In this document: positions 54,071 through 61,781 of the stretch, piece by piece | How positions within the stretch are numbered: position 1 is the stretch's first letter | Layout: each line of letters starts with the position of its first letter | Position numbers and translations under genes: made by a program | The notes under the pieces: model-generated | Database searches by the model: none | The model's input: only the letters and a program-made list of their open reading frames with translations | What the model was told of the DNA's origin: nothing | NCBI RefSeq assembly: GCF_026240945.1 | Contig: NZ_JAPFPY010000002.1 | Coordinates: 1 to 64,000 of the forward strand | DNA: 64,000 nucleotides | From: Mycolicibacterium sp. J2 | GTDB lineage: Bacteria; Actinomycetota; Actinomycetes; Mycobacteriales; Mycobacteriaceae | Reading direction: 5' to 3'

Positions 54071-55456
54071 CTAGAGGCGCCGCCCGGCCTCGCTGAGCAC
54101 CCCGTGCAGGATGTCGTAGATCGCGTCGAACTCCTTCTGTCCGCTGATCAGCGGGGGAGCCAACTGCACTACTGGGTCGCCACGGTCATCGGCACGGCAG
54201 TACAGACCGGCCTCCCACAGCGCGGGAGTCAGGAAACCGCGCAGCAGCCGCTCGGACTCCTCGTCGTCGAAGGTCTCCTTGGTGGCCTTGTCCTTGACCA
54301 GCTCGATGCCGTAGAAGAAGCCCTCACCGCGGACGTCACCGACGATCGGCAGGTCGTAGAGCTTCTCCAGGGTGGCCTTGAACACCGGTGCCTGCTCCTT
54401 GACGTGGGCGTTGATGCCCTCGCGTTCGAAGATGTCCAGGTTGGCCAGCGCCACCGCCGACGACACCGGGTGCCCGCCGAAGGTGTAGCCGTGCCCGAAC
54501 ACCGTCTTGCCGTCGTTGAACGGCTCGAACAGCCGGTCGCTGGCGATCATCGCACCGATCGGGGAGTAGCCCGAGGTCAATCCCTTTGCGCTGGTGATGA
54601 TATCGGGGACATAGCCGAAATCGTCGCAGGCGAACATGGACCCGATGCGGCCGTAGGCGCAGATCACCTCGTCGGAGACCAGCAGCACGTCGTACTCGTC
54701 GCAGATCTCGCGAACCCGCTCGAAGTATCCGGGCGGCGGCGGGAAGCACCCGCCGGCGTTCTGCACCGGTTCCAGGAACACCGCCGCGACGGTATCCGGG
54801 CCCTCGAACTCGATGGCCTCGGCGATGCGGTCGGCGCAGTAGCGTCCGAACGCCTTCTCGTCGTGCGCGTAGGCCTCAGGCGCCCGGTAGAAGTTGGTGT
54901 TCGGAGCCCGGAAGCCGCCCGGGGTGAGCGGCTCGAACGGCGCCTTGAAGGCCGGGATGCCGGTGATGGCCAGCGCGCCCTGCGGGGTGCCGTGGTAGGC
55001 GATCGAACGCGAAACCACCTTGTGCTTACCGGGTTTCCCGGTCAGCTTGAAGTACTGCTTGGCCAGTTTCCAGGCGCTCTCCACCGCTTCGCCGCCACCG
55101 GTGGTGAAGAAGACGCGGTTCAGGTCGCCCGGTGCGTAGTTGGCGATCCGCTCGGCCAGCTCGACGGCCGTCGGCGTCGCATAGGACCACAGCGGGAAGA
55201 AGGCCAGCTGCTCGGCTTGGCGGGCCGCCGCGGCGGCCAGCTCCTCGCGGCCGTGCCCGACCTGCACCACGAACAGACCCGAAAGTCCGTCGATATAGCT
55301 GCGGCCCTGGTCGTCGAAGATGTTGACGCCCTCGCCGCGGGTGATGATCGGCGGGTTGATGTCGGCGCCGTGCCGGGCGAAGTGGCCCCACAGGTGGCGT
55401 TTTGCCTTGGCGGACAGATCTGTCGAAATAGATTGTGCTACATCAGTAGTTGTCAT
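54071..55456 (-). CDS. class III omega-aminotransferase (putrescine/omega-amino acid type)
   Basis: A 461-residue PLP transaminase. Motifs: GVNIFDDQGRSYIDGLSGLFVVQVGHGR in part, FFTTGGGEAVESAWKLAKQY (phosphate), VSDEVICAYGRIG (Asp for the pyridine nitrogen) and ITSAKGLTSGYSPIGA (PLP Lys). This pattern belongs to the pyruvate-dependent omega-amine/putrescine group, not to lysine 6-aminotransferase Lat. ATG 55456 overlaps the AsnC stop (ATGA), fixing the start. With the neighbouring dehydrogenases and permease it would convert a diamine or omega-amino acid to the aldehyde. Confidence 0.85.
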   Translation of the reverse strand: MTTTDVAQSISTDLSAKAKRHLWGHFARHGADINPPIITRGEGVNIFDDQGRSYIDGLSGLFVVQVGHGREELAAAAARQAEQLAFFPLWSYATPTAVELAERIANYAPGDLNRVFFTTGGGEAVESAWKLAKQYFKLTGKPGKHKVVSRSIAYHGTPQGALAITGIPAFKAPFEPLTPGGFRAPNTNFYRAPEAYAHDEKAFGRYCADRIAEAIEFEGPDTVAAVFLEPVQNAGGCFPPPPGYFERVREICDEYDVLLVSDEVICAYGRIGSMFACDDFGYVPDIITSAKGLTSGYSPIGAMIASDRLFEPFNDGKTVFGHGYTFGGHPVSSAVALANLDIFEREGINAHVKEQAPVFKATLEKLYDLPIVGDVRGEGFFYGIELVKDKATKETFDDEESERLLRGFLTPALWEAGLYCRADDRGDPVVQLAPPLISGQKEFDAIYDILHGVLSEAGRRL

Positions 55457-55974
55457 CGCGTGCCCCAATTGTATTGCTGTTTAACAAGTTTGAGATAAAC
55501 AAGAGTCTCGGTTGATATCACCCCTGGCACGGCACGGATCTTGGTGTTGAGTAGGTCGAGTAGGTCGTCGTCGTCCTCGCAGACGACTTCGGCGATGGCG
55601 TCGAAGGTGCCCGCGGTGAGCACCACATAGTCCACCGATTCGATGGCCGCGATCTTGTCGGCGACCTTGGTGGTGTCGCCGGTGCAGCGGATGCCGATCA
55701 TGGCTTGGCGGGCGAAGCCCAGTTGCATCGGATCGGTGACCGCGACGATCTGCATGACGCCCGCGTCGACCATGCGCTGGACGCGTTGGCGCACGGCGGC
55801 TTCGGACAGGCCGACGGCCTTACCGATCCCGGCGTAGGACCGCCTGCCGTCCTGCTGCAACTTCTCGATGATCGATTTGGACAACTCGTCGAGCTGAAAG
55901 GCCGCCCCGGGACGGGAGTGGTTGATTCGCAGGGAGACGGCGGACGCGCCGGGCTGTGAATCTGGGTTCGACAT
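55453..55974 (-). CDS. Lrp/AsnC-family regulator
   Basis: A 173-residue feast/famine-type regulator with an N-terminal HTH (about 28-85, DELSKSIIEKLQQDGRRSYAGIG, LSEAAVRQRVQRM) and a C-terminal RAM ligand-binding domain (about 95-165, ending with DLLDLLNTKIRAVPGVISTETLVYLKL in part). A 25-residue N-terminal tail is unusual. It is encoded first in the operon with the aminotransferase and is divergent from the aldehyde dehydrogenase, with a dyad in between, so it likely senses an amino acid or polyamine and controls both. Confidence 0.87.
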   Translation of the reverse strand: MSNPDSQPGASAVSLRINHSRPGAAFQLDELSKSIIEKLQQDGRRSYAGIGKAVGLSEAAVRQRVQRMVDAGVMQIVAVTDPMQLGFARQAMIGIRCTGDTTKVADKIAAIESVDYVVLTAGTFDAIAEVVCEDDDDLLDLLNTKIRAVPGVISTETLVYLKLVKQQYNWGTR

Positions 55975-56034
55975 GCTGACGATTGTGCACGGAATCCGTA
56001 GTTTGGGGCAACCATTTCCATTAAATCGCGCGTT

Positions 56035-56046
56035 TGAGATGTCTCA
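56035..56046. promoter_or_regulatory. operator candidate between AsnC and aldehyde dehydrogenase
   Basis: TGAGATGTCTCA has perfect 5-bp arms (TGAGA and TCTCA) around TG. It lies about 30 bp upstream of the dehydrogenase -10 box (TAGCGT, 56076-56081), a position where an activator or repressor could act. AsnC-type proteins often bind AT-flanked dyads in such divergent gaps. Confidence 0.45.
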
Positions 56047-56089
56047 GACCGGTGGAATGCGCAGCGGTCCTCGGGTAGCGTAGGGCCTC

Positions 56090-57583
56090 GTGACCACCAC
56101 CCAAACCCCTGTTGTCGCTGGTAGCTGGATCAACGGCGCGGCGGTGCAGACGGGCGGGCAGCCCTTCTCGGTGATCAGCCCGGCCACCGGCGAGGTGGTG
56201 GCGAGCTACGCGCTGGCCACCCCCGCCGACGTGGACGCCGCCGTCGCCGCCGCCCGCGCCGCGCAACCCGGCTGGGCCAAGGCAGCCCCGGTGGAGCGGG
56301 CCGGCGTGCTGGCCAAGCTCGCCGAACTGATGGAGGCCAACGCCGCCACCTTCATCGCCGAGGAGGTGGCCCAGTGCGGTAAGCCGGTGCGGCTGGCCAC
56401 CGAGTTCGACGTCCCCGGCAGCATCGACAACGTAGCTTTCTTCGCCGGTGCGGCAAGACATTTGGAAGGCAAAGCCACCGCCGAGTACTCGGCGGACCAC
56501 ACTTCCAGTATCCGGCGTGAGGCCGTCGGTGTGGTCGCCACCATCACCCCGTGGAACTACCCGCTGCAGATGGCGGTGTGGAAGGTCATTCCCGCATTGG
56601 CCGCCGGCTGCGCCGTCGTCATCAAACCAGCGGAGATCACGCCGCTGACCACACTGACGCTGGCGCGGATCGCCGCCGAGGCGGGGCTGCCCGCCGGTGT
56701 GCTCAACGTCGTCACCGGTTCGGGAGCCGATGTCGGCACCGCGCTGGCCGGGCACCGCGACGTCGACGTCGTGACCTTCACCGGGTCGACGGCGGTGGGC
56801 CGCAAGGTGATGGCGGCCGCGGCCGTGCACGGCCACCGCACCCAGTTGGAACTCGGCGGTAAGGCGCCGTTCGTGGTGTTCGACGACGCCGACCTGGACG
56901 CGGCCATCCAGGGTGCGGTCGCCGGCGCGCTGATCAACTCCGGTCAGGATTGCACCGCGGCCACCCGCGCGATCGTGGCCCGCGACCTCTACGACGACTT
57001 CGTCGCCGGGGTGGGCGAGGTGATGAGCAAGATCGTCGTCGGCGACCCGCACGACCCTGACACCGATCTGGGGCCACTGATCACCACCGCGCATCGCGAC
57101 AAGGTGGCCGGCATGGTCTCCCGCGCCCCCGCCCAGGGCGGGCGCATCGTCACCGGCGGAGTCATCCCGGACCTGCCGGGGTCGTTCTACCGGCCGACGC
57201 TGATCGCCGATGTCGCAGAGGATTCCGAGATCTACCGCGACGAGATCTTCGGTCCGGTGCTCACCGTGCGCGCCTTCACCGACGACGATGACGCGCTACG
57301 GCAGGCCAACGACACCGATTACGGGTTGGCCGCCTCGGCCTGGACCCGCGACGTCTACCGCGCGCAGCGTGCTTCCCGCGAGATCGACGCCGGCTGTGTG
57401 TGGATCAACGATCACATCCCCATCATCTCGGAGATGCCGCACGGCGGTGTCGGGGCGTCCGGGTTCGGCAAGGACATGAGTGACTACTCGTTCGAGGAGT
57501 ACCTGACCATCAAGCATGTGATGAGCGATATCACCGGGGTGGCCGACAAGGCATGGCACCGAACGATTTTCACGAAGCGCTGA
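56090..57583 (+). CDS. gamma-aminobutyraldehyde-type dehydrogenase
   Basis: A 497-residue NAD-dependent aldehyde dehydrogenase. It has the catalytic Glu in QLELGGKAPFVVF and the catalytic Cys in INSGQDCTAATR, with TFTGSTAVGRKV for cofactor binding and SEMPHGGVGASGFGKDMS near the C terminus. The sequence style (SWINGAAVQ at the start, YSFEEYLTIKHVM at the end) is that of aminobutyraldehyde/betaine-aldehyde dehydrogenases. It would oxidise the product of the aminotransferase. GTG 56090 has TAGCGT 8 bp upstream, suggesting a leaderless message. Confidence 0.86.
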   Translation: MTTTQTPVVAGSWINGAAVQTGGQPFSVISPATGEVVASYALATPADVDAAVAAARAAQPGWAKAAPVERAGVLAKLAELMEANAATFIAEEVAQCGKPVRLATEFDVPGSIDNVAFFAGAARHLEGKATAEYSADHTSSIRREAVGVVATITPWNYPLQMAVWKVIPALAAGCAVVIKPAEITPLTTLTLARIAAEAGLPAGVLNVVTGSGADVGTALAGHRDVDVVTFTGSTAVGRKVMAAAAVHGHRTQLELGGKAPFVVFDDADLDAAIQGAVAGALINSGQDCTAATRAIVARDLYDDFVAGVGEVMSKIVVGDPHDPDTDLGPLITTAHRDKVAGMVSRAPAQGGRIVTGGVIPDLPGSFYRPTLIADVAEDSEIYRDEIFGPVLTVRAFTDDDDALRQANDTDYGLAASAWTRDVYRAQRASREIDAGCVWINDHIPIISEMPHGGVGASGFGKDMSDYSFEEYLTIKHVMSDITGVADKAWHRTIFTKR

Positions 57584-59003
57584 GCGCCGGCACCGCGGTC
57601 ACCGTGATCGCGACGGCGGCGAGCCGGGTGTGGTTGCCGGTCTGGTGGAAGTGGTTGCCGCTATCGGTGGCGCCGATGTACACGGTGTCGGTGCCGCTGT
57701 ACCCGGGGGTGGCCAGATAGGTGAACGTCCCGTCGAGGTTCTTGGTGAACGCCACGCCGGTGATGGTGCTGGTGGAGATCGGATCCCCGTCGTAGTCGCT
57801 GACATCGACGGCGAGATCGACGGCAACGTACCCGTCGTCGGTCCAACGGGTGCCCAGGACCCGGACCGCGTCGATATCCGGCGCGGTGTTGTCGAACATC
57901 GCCTCCAGCTTGCGGTAGCCGTTCCAGATCGATTGCAGTATCGGGTTGTTGGCGTGCCCCGGCGCGGGGTTGAACCCGAACGCCCCCAACGCGTTGAGCA
58001 CGAACGTCCGCAGCGGTGACGACGGCCGGCTCGGCGCCGGTCTGACCTCGGTGATGGTCGCGGTCACCGACGGAAGATCGGTCGCCGATGCCGCCGACGA
58101 CGACCCTGCTTGCTTGTCGGTGCCGACGATCAACGAGTTACCGGCGACAGCGGGCGCTGCGGCGGTGGACAGGCTGGTGTGCACCGCCGCCGTGACGACC
58201 GAGGCCTTGTCGCCCGTGTGATCGAAGAGGGTCTCGATACGCCGGTATCCCGCCCACATCGCTTCCAACAGTGGGTTGTTGGCGTGACCGGGCACCGGGT
58301 TGGGGCTGAAGCCGAACACCCCGAGCACGCCGAGCACCAGCGTCCGGATGCCGGGAGCCGCGGTGCTCTGGGTGGGCGCCACCGCGGTGGTGGTGGCCGT
58401 GACCGCGCCTGCCACACCGACCTGGACCGCCGGGCCGGCCGGGGCCGCAACCGGTGCCGTGGACGGCTTGTCGGTCGGGGTGTCGGAGGTCCGCGGCTCG
58501 GTCGCTGCGGCTGTGGCCGGTGCGTCGCGCACCGCGGCGGTCTTGGCCGTGCCGACTCGCGCGGTGGTTCGCTTGCTGTCCCGGCGGGCGTGCCGGGTGG
58601 TGCGACGATCGGCCGGTTCGCTGATCTGGCCCTCGGACTCCTTGGCGCCCTCGGGTTCTTCGCCACCATTCGGGTTCTGCGACGTGGACGAGCCGGTCAC
58701 CCCGCCCGCTTCGGGTCCCGTCGTCGCTCCTGTCGACGGTGACGAATGAGCTACCCCACCGGAGCCGGCGGTGCCACCCGCACCGGCACCGCCACCGGTG
58801 CCACCCGCACCGGCGCCGCCGGACGTGTCACCCGCACCGGCGCCGCCGGTGGAAGACGAGCCGCCGGACGCGCCGTCGTCGGCCCATGCGACCTGCGGAA
58901 AGGTGAGTGCGCTGCCGATGCCCACGGCCACGGCCACCGCCCCCACCCGACCCATATGTCTCGAACCGTCCACCAGCCATGACGATTTGGTCGGTCGGGA
59001 CAT
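57570..59003 (-). CDS. exported repeat protein with duplicated HANNP module and Ig/cadherin-like C terminus
   Basis: A 477-residue secreted protein. A signal peptide (SRHMGRVGAVAVAVGIGSAL, cut after AWA near residue 40) is followed by a Gly/Ala/Ser/Thr-rich repeat stretch (about 42-85) and a long Thr/Ala/Pro-rich, charged segment. Two copies of one module (about 220-262 and 331-372) share LG-FGF-P-GHANNP, then W-GYR-E and FD. The C terminus (about 385-475) reads DGYVAVDLAVDVSDYDGDPI and FTYLATPGYSGTDTVYIGATD, the pattern of bacterial Ig-like or cadherin-like domains. I recall the HANNP-type module at the N termini of other mycobacterial exported proteins. The function is unknown. The stop overlaps the convergent dehydrogenase by 14 bp. 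Confidence 0.7.
   Translation of the reverse strand: MSRPTKSSWLVDGSRHMGRVGAVAVAVGIGSALTFPQVAWADDGASGGSSSTGGAGAGDTSGGAGAGGTGGGAGAGGTAGSGGVAHSSPSTGATTGPEAGGVTGSSTSQNPNGGEEPEGAKESEGQISEPADRRTTRHARRDSKRTTARVGTAKTAAVRDAPATAAATEPRTSDTPTDKPSTAPVAAPAGPAVQVGVAGAVTATTTAVAPTQSTAAPGIRTLVLGVLGVFGFSPNPVPGHANNPLLEAMWAGYRRIETLFDHTGDKASVVTAAVHTSLSTAAAPAVAGNSLIVGTDKQAGSSSAASATDLPSVTATITEVRPAPSRPSSPLRTFVLNALGAFGFNPAPGHANNPILQSIWNGYRKLEAMFDNTAPDIDAVRVLGTRWTDDGYVAVDLAVDVSDYDGDPISTSTITGVAFTKNLDGTFTYLATPGYSGTDTVYIGATDSGNHFHQTGNHTRLAAVAITVTAVPALSAS
57891..58350. repeat. intragenic duplication encoding the HANNP module
   Basis: Two copies of about 120 bp, at 57891-58010 and about 58222-58350, encode similar 40-residue modules in the exported protein. 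They share runs such as GGGTTGTTGGCGTG and the codons for GHANNP. The spacer between them encodes an unrelated Ser/Ala/Thr-rich linker, so this is a dispersed duplication, not a tandem array. Confidence 0.7.
58757..58860. repeat. short GC-rich tandem repeats encoding a Gly-rich stretch
   Basis: Units close to GCCACCCGCACCGGCGCCGCC, 21 to 24 bp long and partly degenerate, repeat four to five times. On the minus strand they encode the GGAGAG/GGTGGG stretch of the exported protein. Copy number may vary between strains through slippage, without a frame change if units are multiples of three. Confidence 0.6.
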
Positions 59004-59113
59004 GCGCCACCTATTCAGTCGCTGCGAGACGGGGATTCGGCATGACGATAACGTCAAATTTCGGGTGCTGTCTGTCCGTCAATGGTGTGACGCTGCGTGT
59101 AGACAGAATCGGG

Positions 59114-60841
59114 TCAGTGTTTGCTGAACTCCTCGCCCGTCTCCGGGTTGATGGCCCGCTCGCCGGGCGGCAGGTTGGACAGATCCGGGGCGATGACGGT
59201 GGGCATGTCGCCGGAGTCGGGCAGTCCGAAGCGGGCTTCCACGGCGGCCTGGTCACCGACGGTCTCCAGCACGAGGTCGTGGCTGCGGCGCGGCAGCGTG
59301 ACGCCCTTGAAGAAGCCGGGCGCCATGACCCGCCAGACCAGCATGAGGACCAGCCCCAGCACCAGTGCACCGACGCCGACCACGGCCACGGCGCCGAACC
59401 CGAAGATGGTGACGTTGTTTCCGTCGTCGTCGGTCAGCCAGTCCGGCGTGGCGTACTGGATCAGGCCATAGACGAACACCACCAGCAGGATGATGCCGCC
59501 GAGCAGCGGGACGACACCGCGCATCATCAGATCGCGGACGTTGCGGGTCAACGTCTTCCGGTAGAACCAGACGCAGGCGAAGCCGGTCAGGCCGTAGTAG
59601 AACGCGATCATCAGGCCCACCGAGCCGATGAGCGCCGTCAGCAGGTTGGTGCTGATCACCGTGAACAGTACGTAGAAGACGGCGCTGACGACCCCCATCG
59701 CGATGGTCGAGGTGGTGGGGGTCAGGTAGGTGCGGTGGATCTTGGCGAACGAACCCGGCAGCGCCTTGTACACGCCCATCGACAAGGTGGTGCGTGCGGT
59801 GGGCAGGATGGTGGTCTGCGTGGATGCCGACGCCGAGGTCAGGATCGAGGCCGAGAGCAGCAGCATGCCGACATGGCCGAGGACACTGTCCCCGAACAGA
59901 TCCGGTCCGATCGCGGCGAACACGTCGGCGGAGTTCTCCGGGTTGCCCAGGCCGATGCCGTCCGTGCCGACCCCGGCGAAGGCCACCGCTGCGACGCTCA
60001 CCAAGGCGTAGGTCGCCAGCAGCAGGAAGGTGGAGATGACCGCGGCCCGGCCCGGGGTACGTCCGGGATCGTCGGATTCCTCGTTGCACGCCACCGCGGT
60101 GTCCCAGCCCCAGTAGATGAAGATGGTGGTCAGCACCGCGGGGGCGATGACGGTGCCGAAATCCAGTCCGCCGGGCCAGAACCAGGACAGCGACGGGATC
60201 AGCGAGTAGTCCTCGGCATTGTGGGTGTACACCTTGATCAGGGCCACCACCGAGAGCGCGATCAGCACCACCACCTCGATACCGAGCAGGGCGTACTGCA
60301 GCCGGGCCGAGACCTCGATACCGCGGTAGCAGATGTAGGTCATCACCGCGATCCAGATGACGCCCGCCACCGTGGACCACAATGTGCTGCTGGCCAGCGT
60401 TGCGGCCGACTGCCACCCGAGATCACCGGCGAAGGTGAACGAGTATGAGCCGGCGATCTGGGCCAGGTTGGCCATCACGATGACGTCGGCGGCGATGATG
60501 CCCCAGCCGCCGAGCCAACCCACCACCGGCCCGAATGCGCGCGAGGCCCAGGTGAAGGTGGTGCCGCAGTCCGGTTCGGCCTTGTTCAGTTCCTGGTAGG
60601 CCACCGCGATGAGGTACATCGGGATGAACGAGATCAATACGATGGCAGGCGCTTTCACGCCGGACAACAGGGCACCGCCGCTGGCGATGATGAGGCCGAG
60701 GGTGGCCGCCAGGCTGTAGGCCGGGGCTGTCGAGGCCATCCCGACGACGATGCTGGACAGCAGGCCCAGCGCGCCGCCCTTGAGGCCCTTGCTCTCGACG
60801 GCACCGCCGCCGGGTTCCAGGGTGAGTTCGCCCTTGCTCAT
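59114..60841 (-). CDS. APC-family amino acid/polyamine permease
   Basis: A 575-residue transporter with about 12 to 13 membrane helices. The first helix follows the APC pattern GLLSSIVVGMASTAPAYSLA, and KAEPDCGTTFTWASRAFGPVVGWLGGWG in part marks helix 3; the central segment has YWGWDTAVACNEESDDP, typical of the amine/polyamine (PotE/PuuP-like) group. A soluble tail of about 60 residues follows helix 12. ATG 60841 has AGGGAGA upstream. It would bring the amine substrate for the cluster's aminotransferase and dehydrogenases. Confidence 0.87.
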   Translation of the reverse strand: MSKGELTLEPGGGAVESKGLKGGALGLLSSIVVGMASTAPAYSLAATLGLIIASGGALLSGVKAPAIVLISFIPMYLIAVAYQELNKAEPDCGTTFTWASRAFGPVVGWLGGWGIIAADVIVMANLAQIAGSYSFTFAGDLGWQSAATLASSTLWSTVAGVIWIAVMTYICYRGIEVSARLQYALLGIEVVVLIALSVVALIKVYTHNAEDYSLIPSLSWFWPGGLDFGTVIAPAVLTTIFIYWGWDTAVACNEESDDPGRTPGRAAVISTFLLLATYALVSVAAVAFAGVGTDGIGLGNPENSADVFAAIGPDLFGDSVLGHVGMLLLSASILTSASASTQTTILPTARTTLSMGVYKALPGSFAKIHRTYLTPTTSTIAMGVVSAVFYVLFTVISTNLLTALIGSVGLMIAFYYGLTGFACVWFYRKTLTRNVRDLMMRGVVPLLGGIILLVVFVYGLIQYATPDWLTDDDGNNVTIFGFGAVAVVGVGALVLGLVLMLVWRVMAPGFFKGVTLPRRSHDLVLETVGDQAAVEARFGLPDSGDMPTVIAPDLSNLPPGERAINPETGEEFSKH

Positions 60842-60872
60842 CGCTTCTCCCTGCTGATTACCTATGATTTTC

Positions 60873-60930
60873 AAACGAAGGATACGGTTTCAGTCGTTTT
60901 AGCGCTTGTCAACAACGAAATTAGTTTTCG
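60873..60930. promoter_or_regulatory. AT-rich region with dyads upstream of the APC permease
   Basis: The gap left of the permease start holds AAACGA (60873-60878) with TCGTTT (60894-60899), and CGAAA (60916-60920) with TTTCG (60926-60930). On the minus strand TTGACA (60912-60907) could be a -35 box for the permease. These may be sites for the XRE-cupin regulator encoded nearby. Confidence 0.35.
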
Positions 60931-60972
60931 CAGCCTGGCTACGGTGACGAGCCGGGGGCTAGGGTTGTCGGG

Positions 60973-61050
60973 GTGACCACCGCGGCGCGGGCCACCGAGT
61001 TCGAGGCGCCGCGTCCGCACCTGTTGGCAGTCCTAGCTGCGCCCCGGTGA
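60973..61050 (+). pseudogene. 5' stub of a SigJ-like ECF sigma factor gene
   Basis: A 25-codon frame starting GTG and reading TEFEAPRPHLLAV before it runs into the 3' end of the opposing regulator gene and stops. The stub resembles the region 2 beginning of SigJ-type sigma factors, which typically read FEALRPHLLAVAYRL. A TAGGGT -10 box ends 7 bp upstream, so the promoter and start survive. Everything after about codon 20 is gone. In M. tuberculosis sigJ (Rv3328c) lies close to dacB1, which supports the identification. The call rests on a 13-residue match by eye. Confidence 0.5.
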
Positions 61051-61644
61051 CCCGGTCGGTAGCGGCGGCGCGATCGACCAGATCACCTCGCTCTCGCCGG
61101 AGTCGGCGTTTTCCCAGGCGTGCGGGGACTGGGCCGAAAACGTGTAGCAGTCGCCTGCGGCGAGCGTCATGTCCTGGCCGTCGACCGTCAGCCGCAGCCG
61201 GCCGCGGACCACGACGGCGACGATGGTCTTGGAATCCAGGGTGTAGGCGCCGCCTGACCCGCCGCCCGGTTGCAGCACGGTGCGCATCACCTGGACGTGC
61301 CGCTCGGTGGCCGGGGTCAGCAGGTACTCGCGGATGCCGCTGCCGCCCATCTCCAGCGGCGCGCCCTGACCGCTGCGCACCATCGCCGAATCGGGGAAGT
61401 CGAACAGCGCACCCACCGAGACCCCGAGGATGGCGCAGATCCGCAGCAGGTTCGGCACGGATACCGCCGTCTGGCCGCGTTCGACCAGGCTGAGGAAACC
61501 TTTGGTCAGCTCGGCCTGGGAGGCGAGCGCATCCAGGGTCAGGCCGCGTTCCTGTCGCACCGCCCGCAACTTCGGTCCCAGCCGGGTCATCTTGGAGTCG
61601 ACGTCGGAGGTACGACCCGCGCCGGCGGTGTGGCTTCGTGGCAT
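61033..61644 (-). CDS. XRE-family regulator with cupin domain (PuuR-like)
   Basis: A 203-residue regulator. An N-terminal HTH_3 (about 20-80: LRAVRQERGLTLDALASQAELTKGFLS in part, VERGQTAVSVPNLLRI) is joined to a C-terminal cupin (about 110-190: VVVRGRLRLTVDGQDMTLAAGDCYTF, SPHAWEN). This layout is shared by PuuR, the putrescine-responsive repressor, and other amine catabolism regulators. ATG 61644 with GGGAGAG upstream. It is divergent from the alcohol dehydrogenase, with a perfect dyad between, and follows the permease on the same strand. Confidence 0.85.
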   Translation of the reverse strand: MPRSHTAGAGRTSDVDSKMTRLGPKLRAVRQERGLTLDALASQAELTKGFLSLVERGQTAVSVPNLLRICAILGVSVGALFDFPDSAMVRSGQGAPLEMGGSGIREYLLTPATERHVQVMRTVLQPGGGSGGAYTLDSKTIVAVVVRGRLRLTVDGQDMTLAAGDCYTFSAQSPHAWENADSGESEVIWSIAPPLPTGSPGRS

Positions 61645-61744
61645 GGGCTCTCCCGGCGGTCGGGGCTCGGGAGCGGCGACCGTCTCATTCGCGATGGTGG
61701 TGTGACACGCCTTGCAGGCGGAAGTTTAGCGGGATATAACTTCG

Positions 61745-61757
61745 ACAAAAGTTTTGT
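61745..61757. promoter_or_regulatory. perfect palindrome in the XRE-cupin / alcohol dehydrogenase gap
   Basis: ACAAAAGTTTTGT is a 13-bp dyad with 6-bp perfect arms, in an otherwise AT-rich patch (GATATAACTTCG before, CATTAAAC after). It is the best operator candidate for the XRE-cupin protein and is placed to control both divergent genes. Confidence 0.55.
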
Positions 61758-61781
61758 GTCATTAAACAGGCGGGATGGGCC

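Noticed and set aside
54071..55456. Lysine 6-aminotransferase (lat) identity, suggested by the AsnC neighbour as in the Rv3290c/Rv3291c pair
   Set aside because: The N-terminal and active-site sequences follow the pyruvate-dependent omega-amine group, not Lat, and the other neighbours fit polyamine use.
54056..55498. 480-codon plus-strand frame opposite the aminotransferase
   Set aside because: No domain, and the opposite frame has all class III transaminase motifs.
58757..58860. CRISPR-like array
   Set aside because: The units are contiguous, degenerate and in frame with the exported protein; there are no unique spacers and no cas genes.
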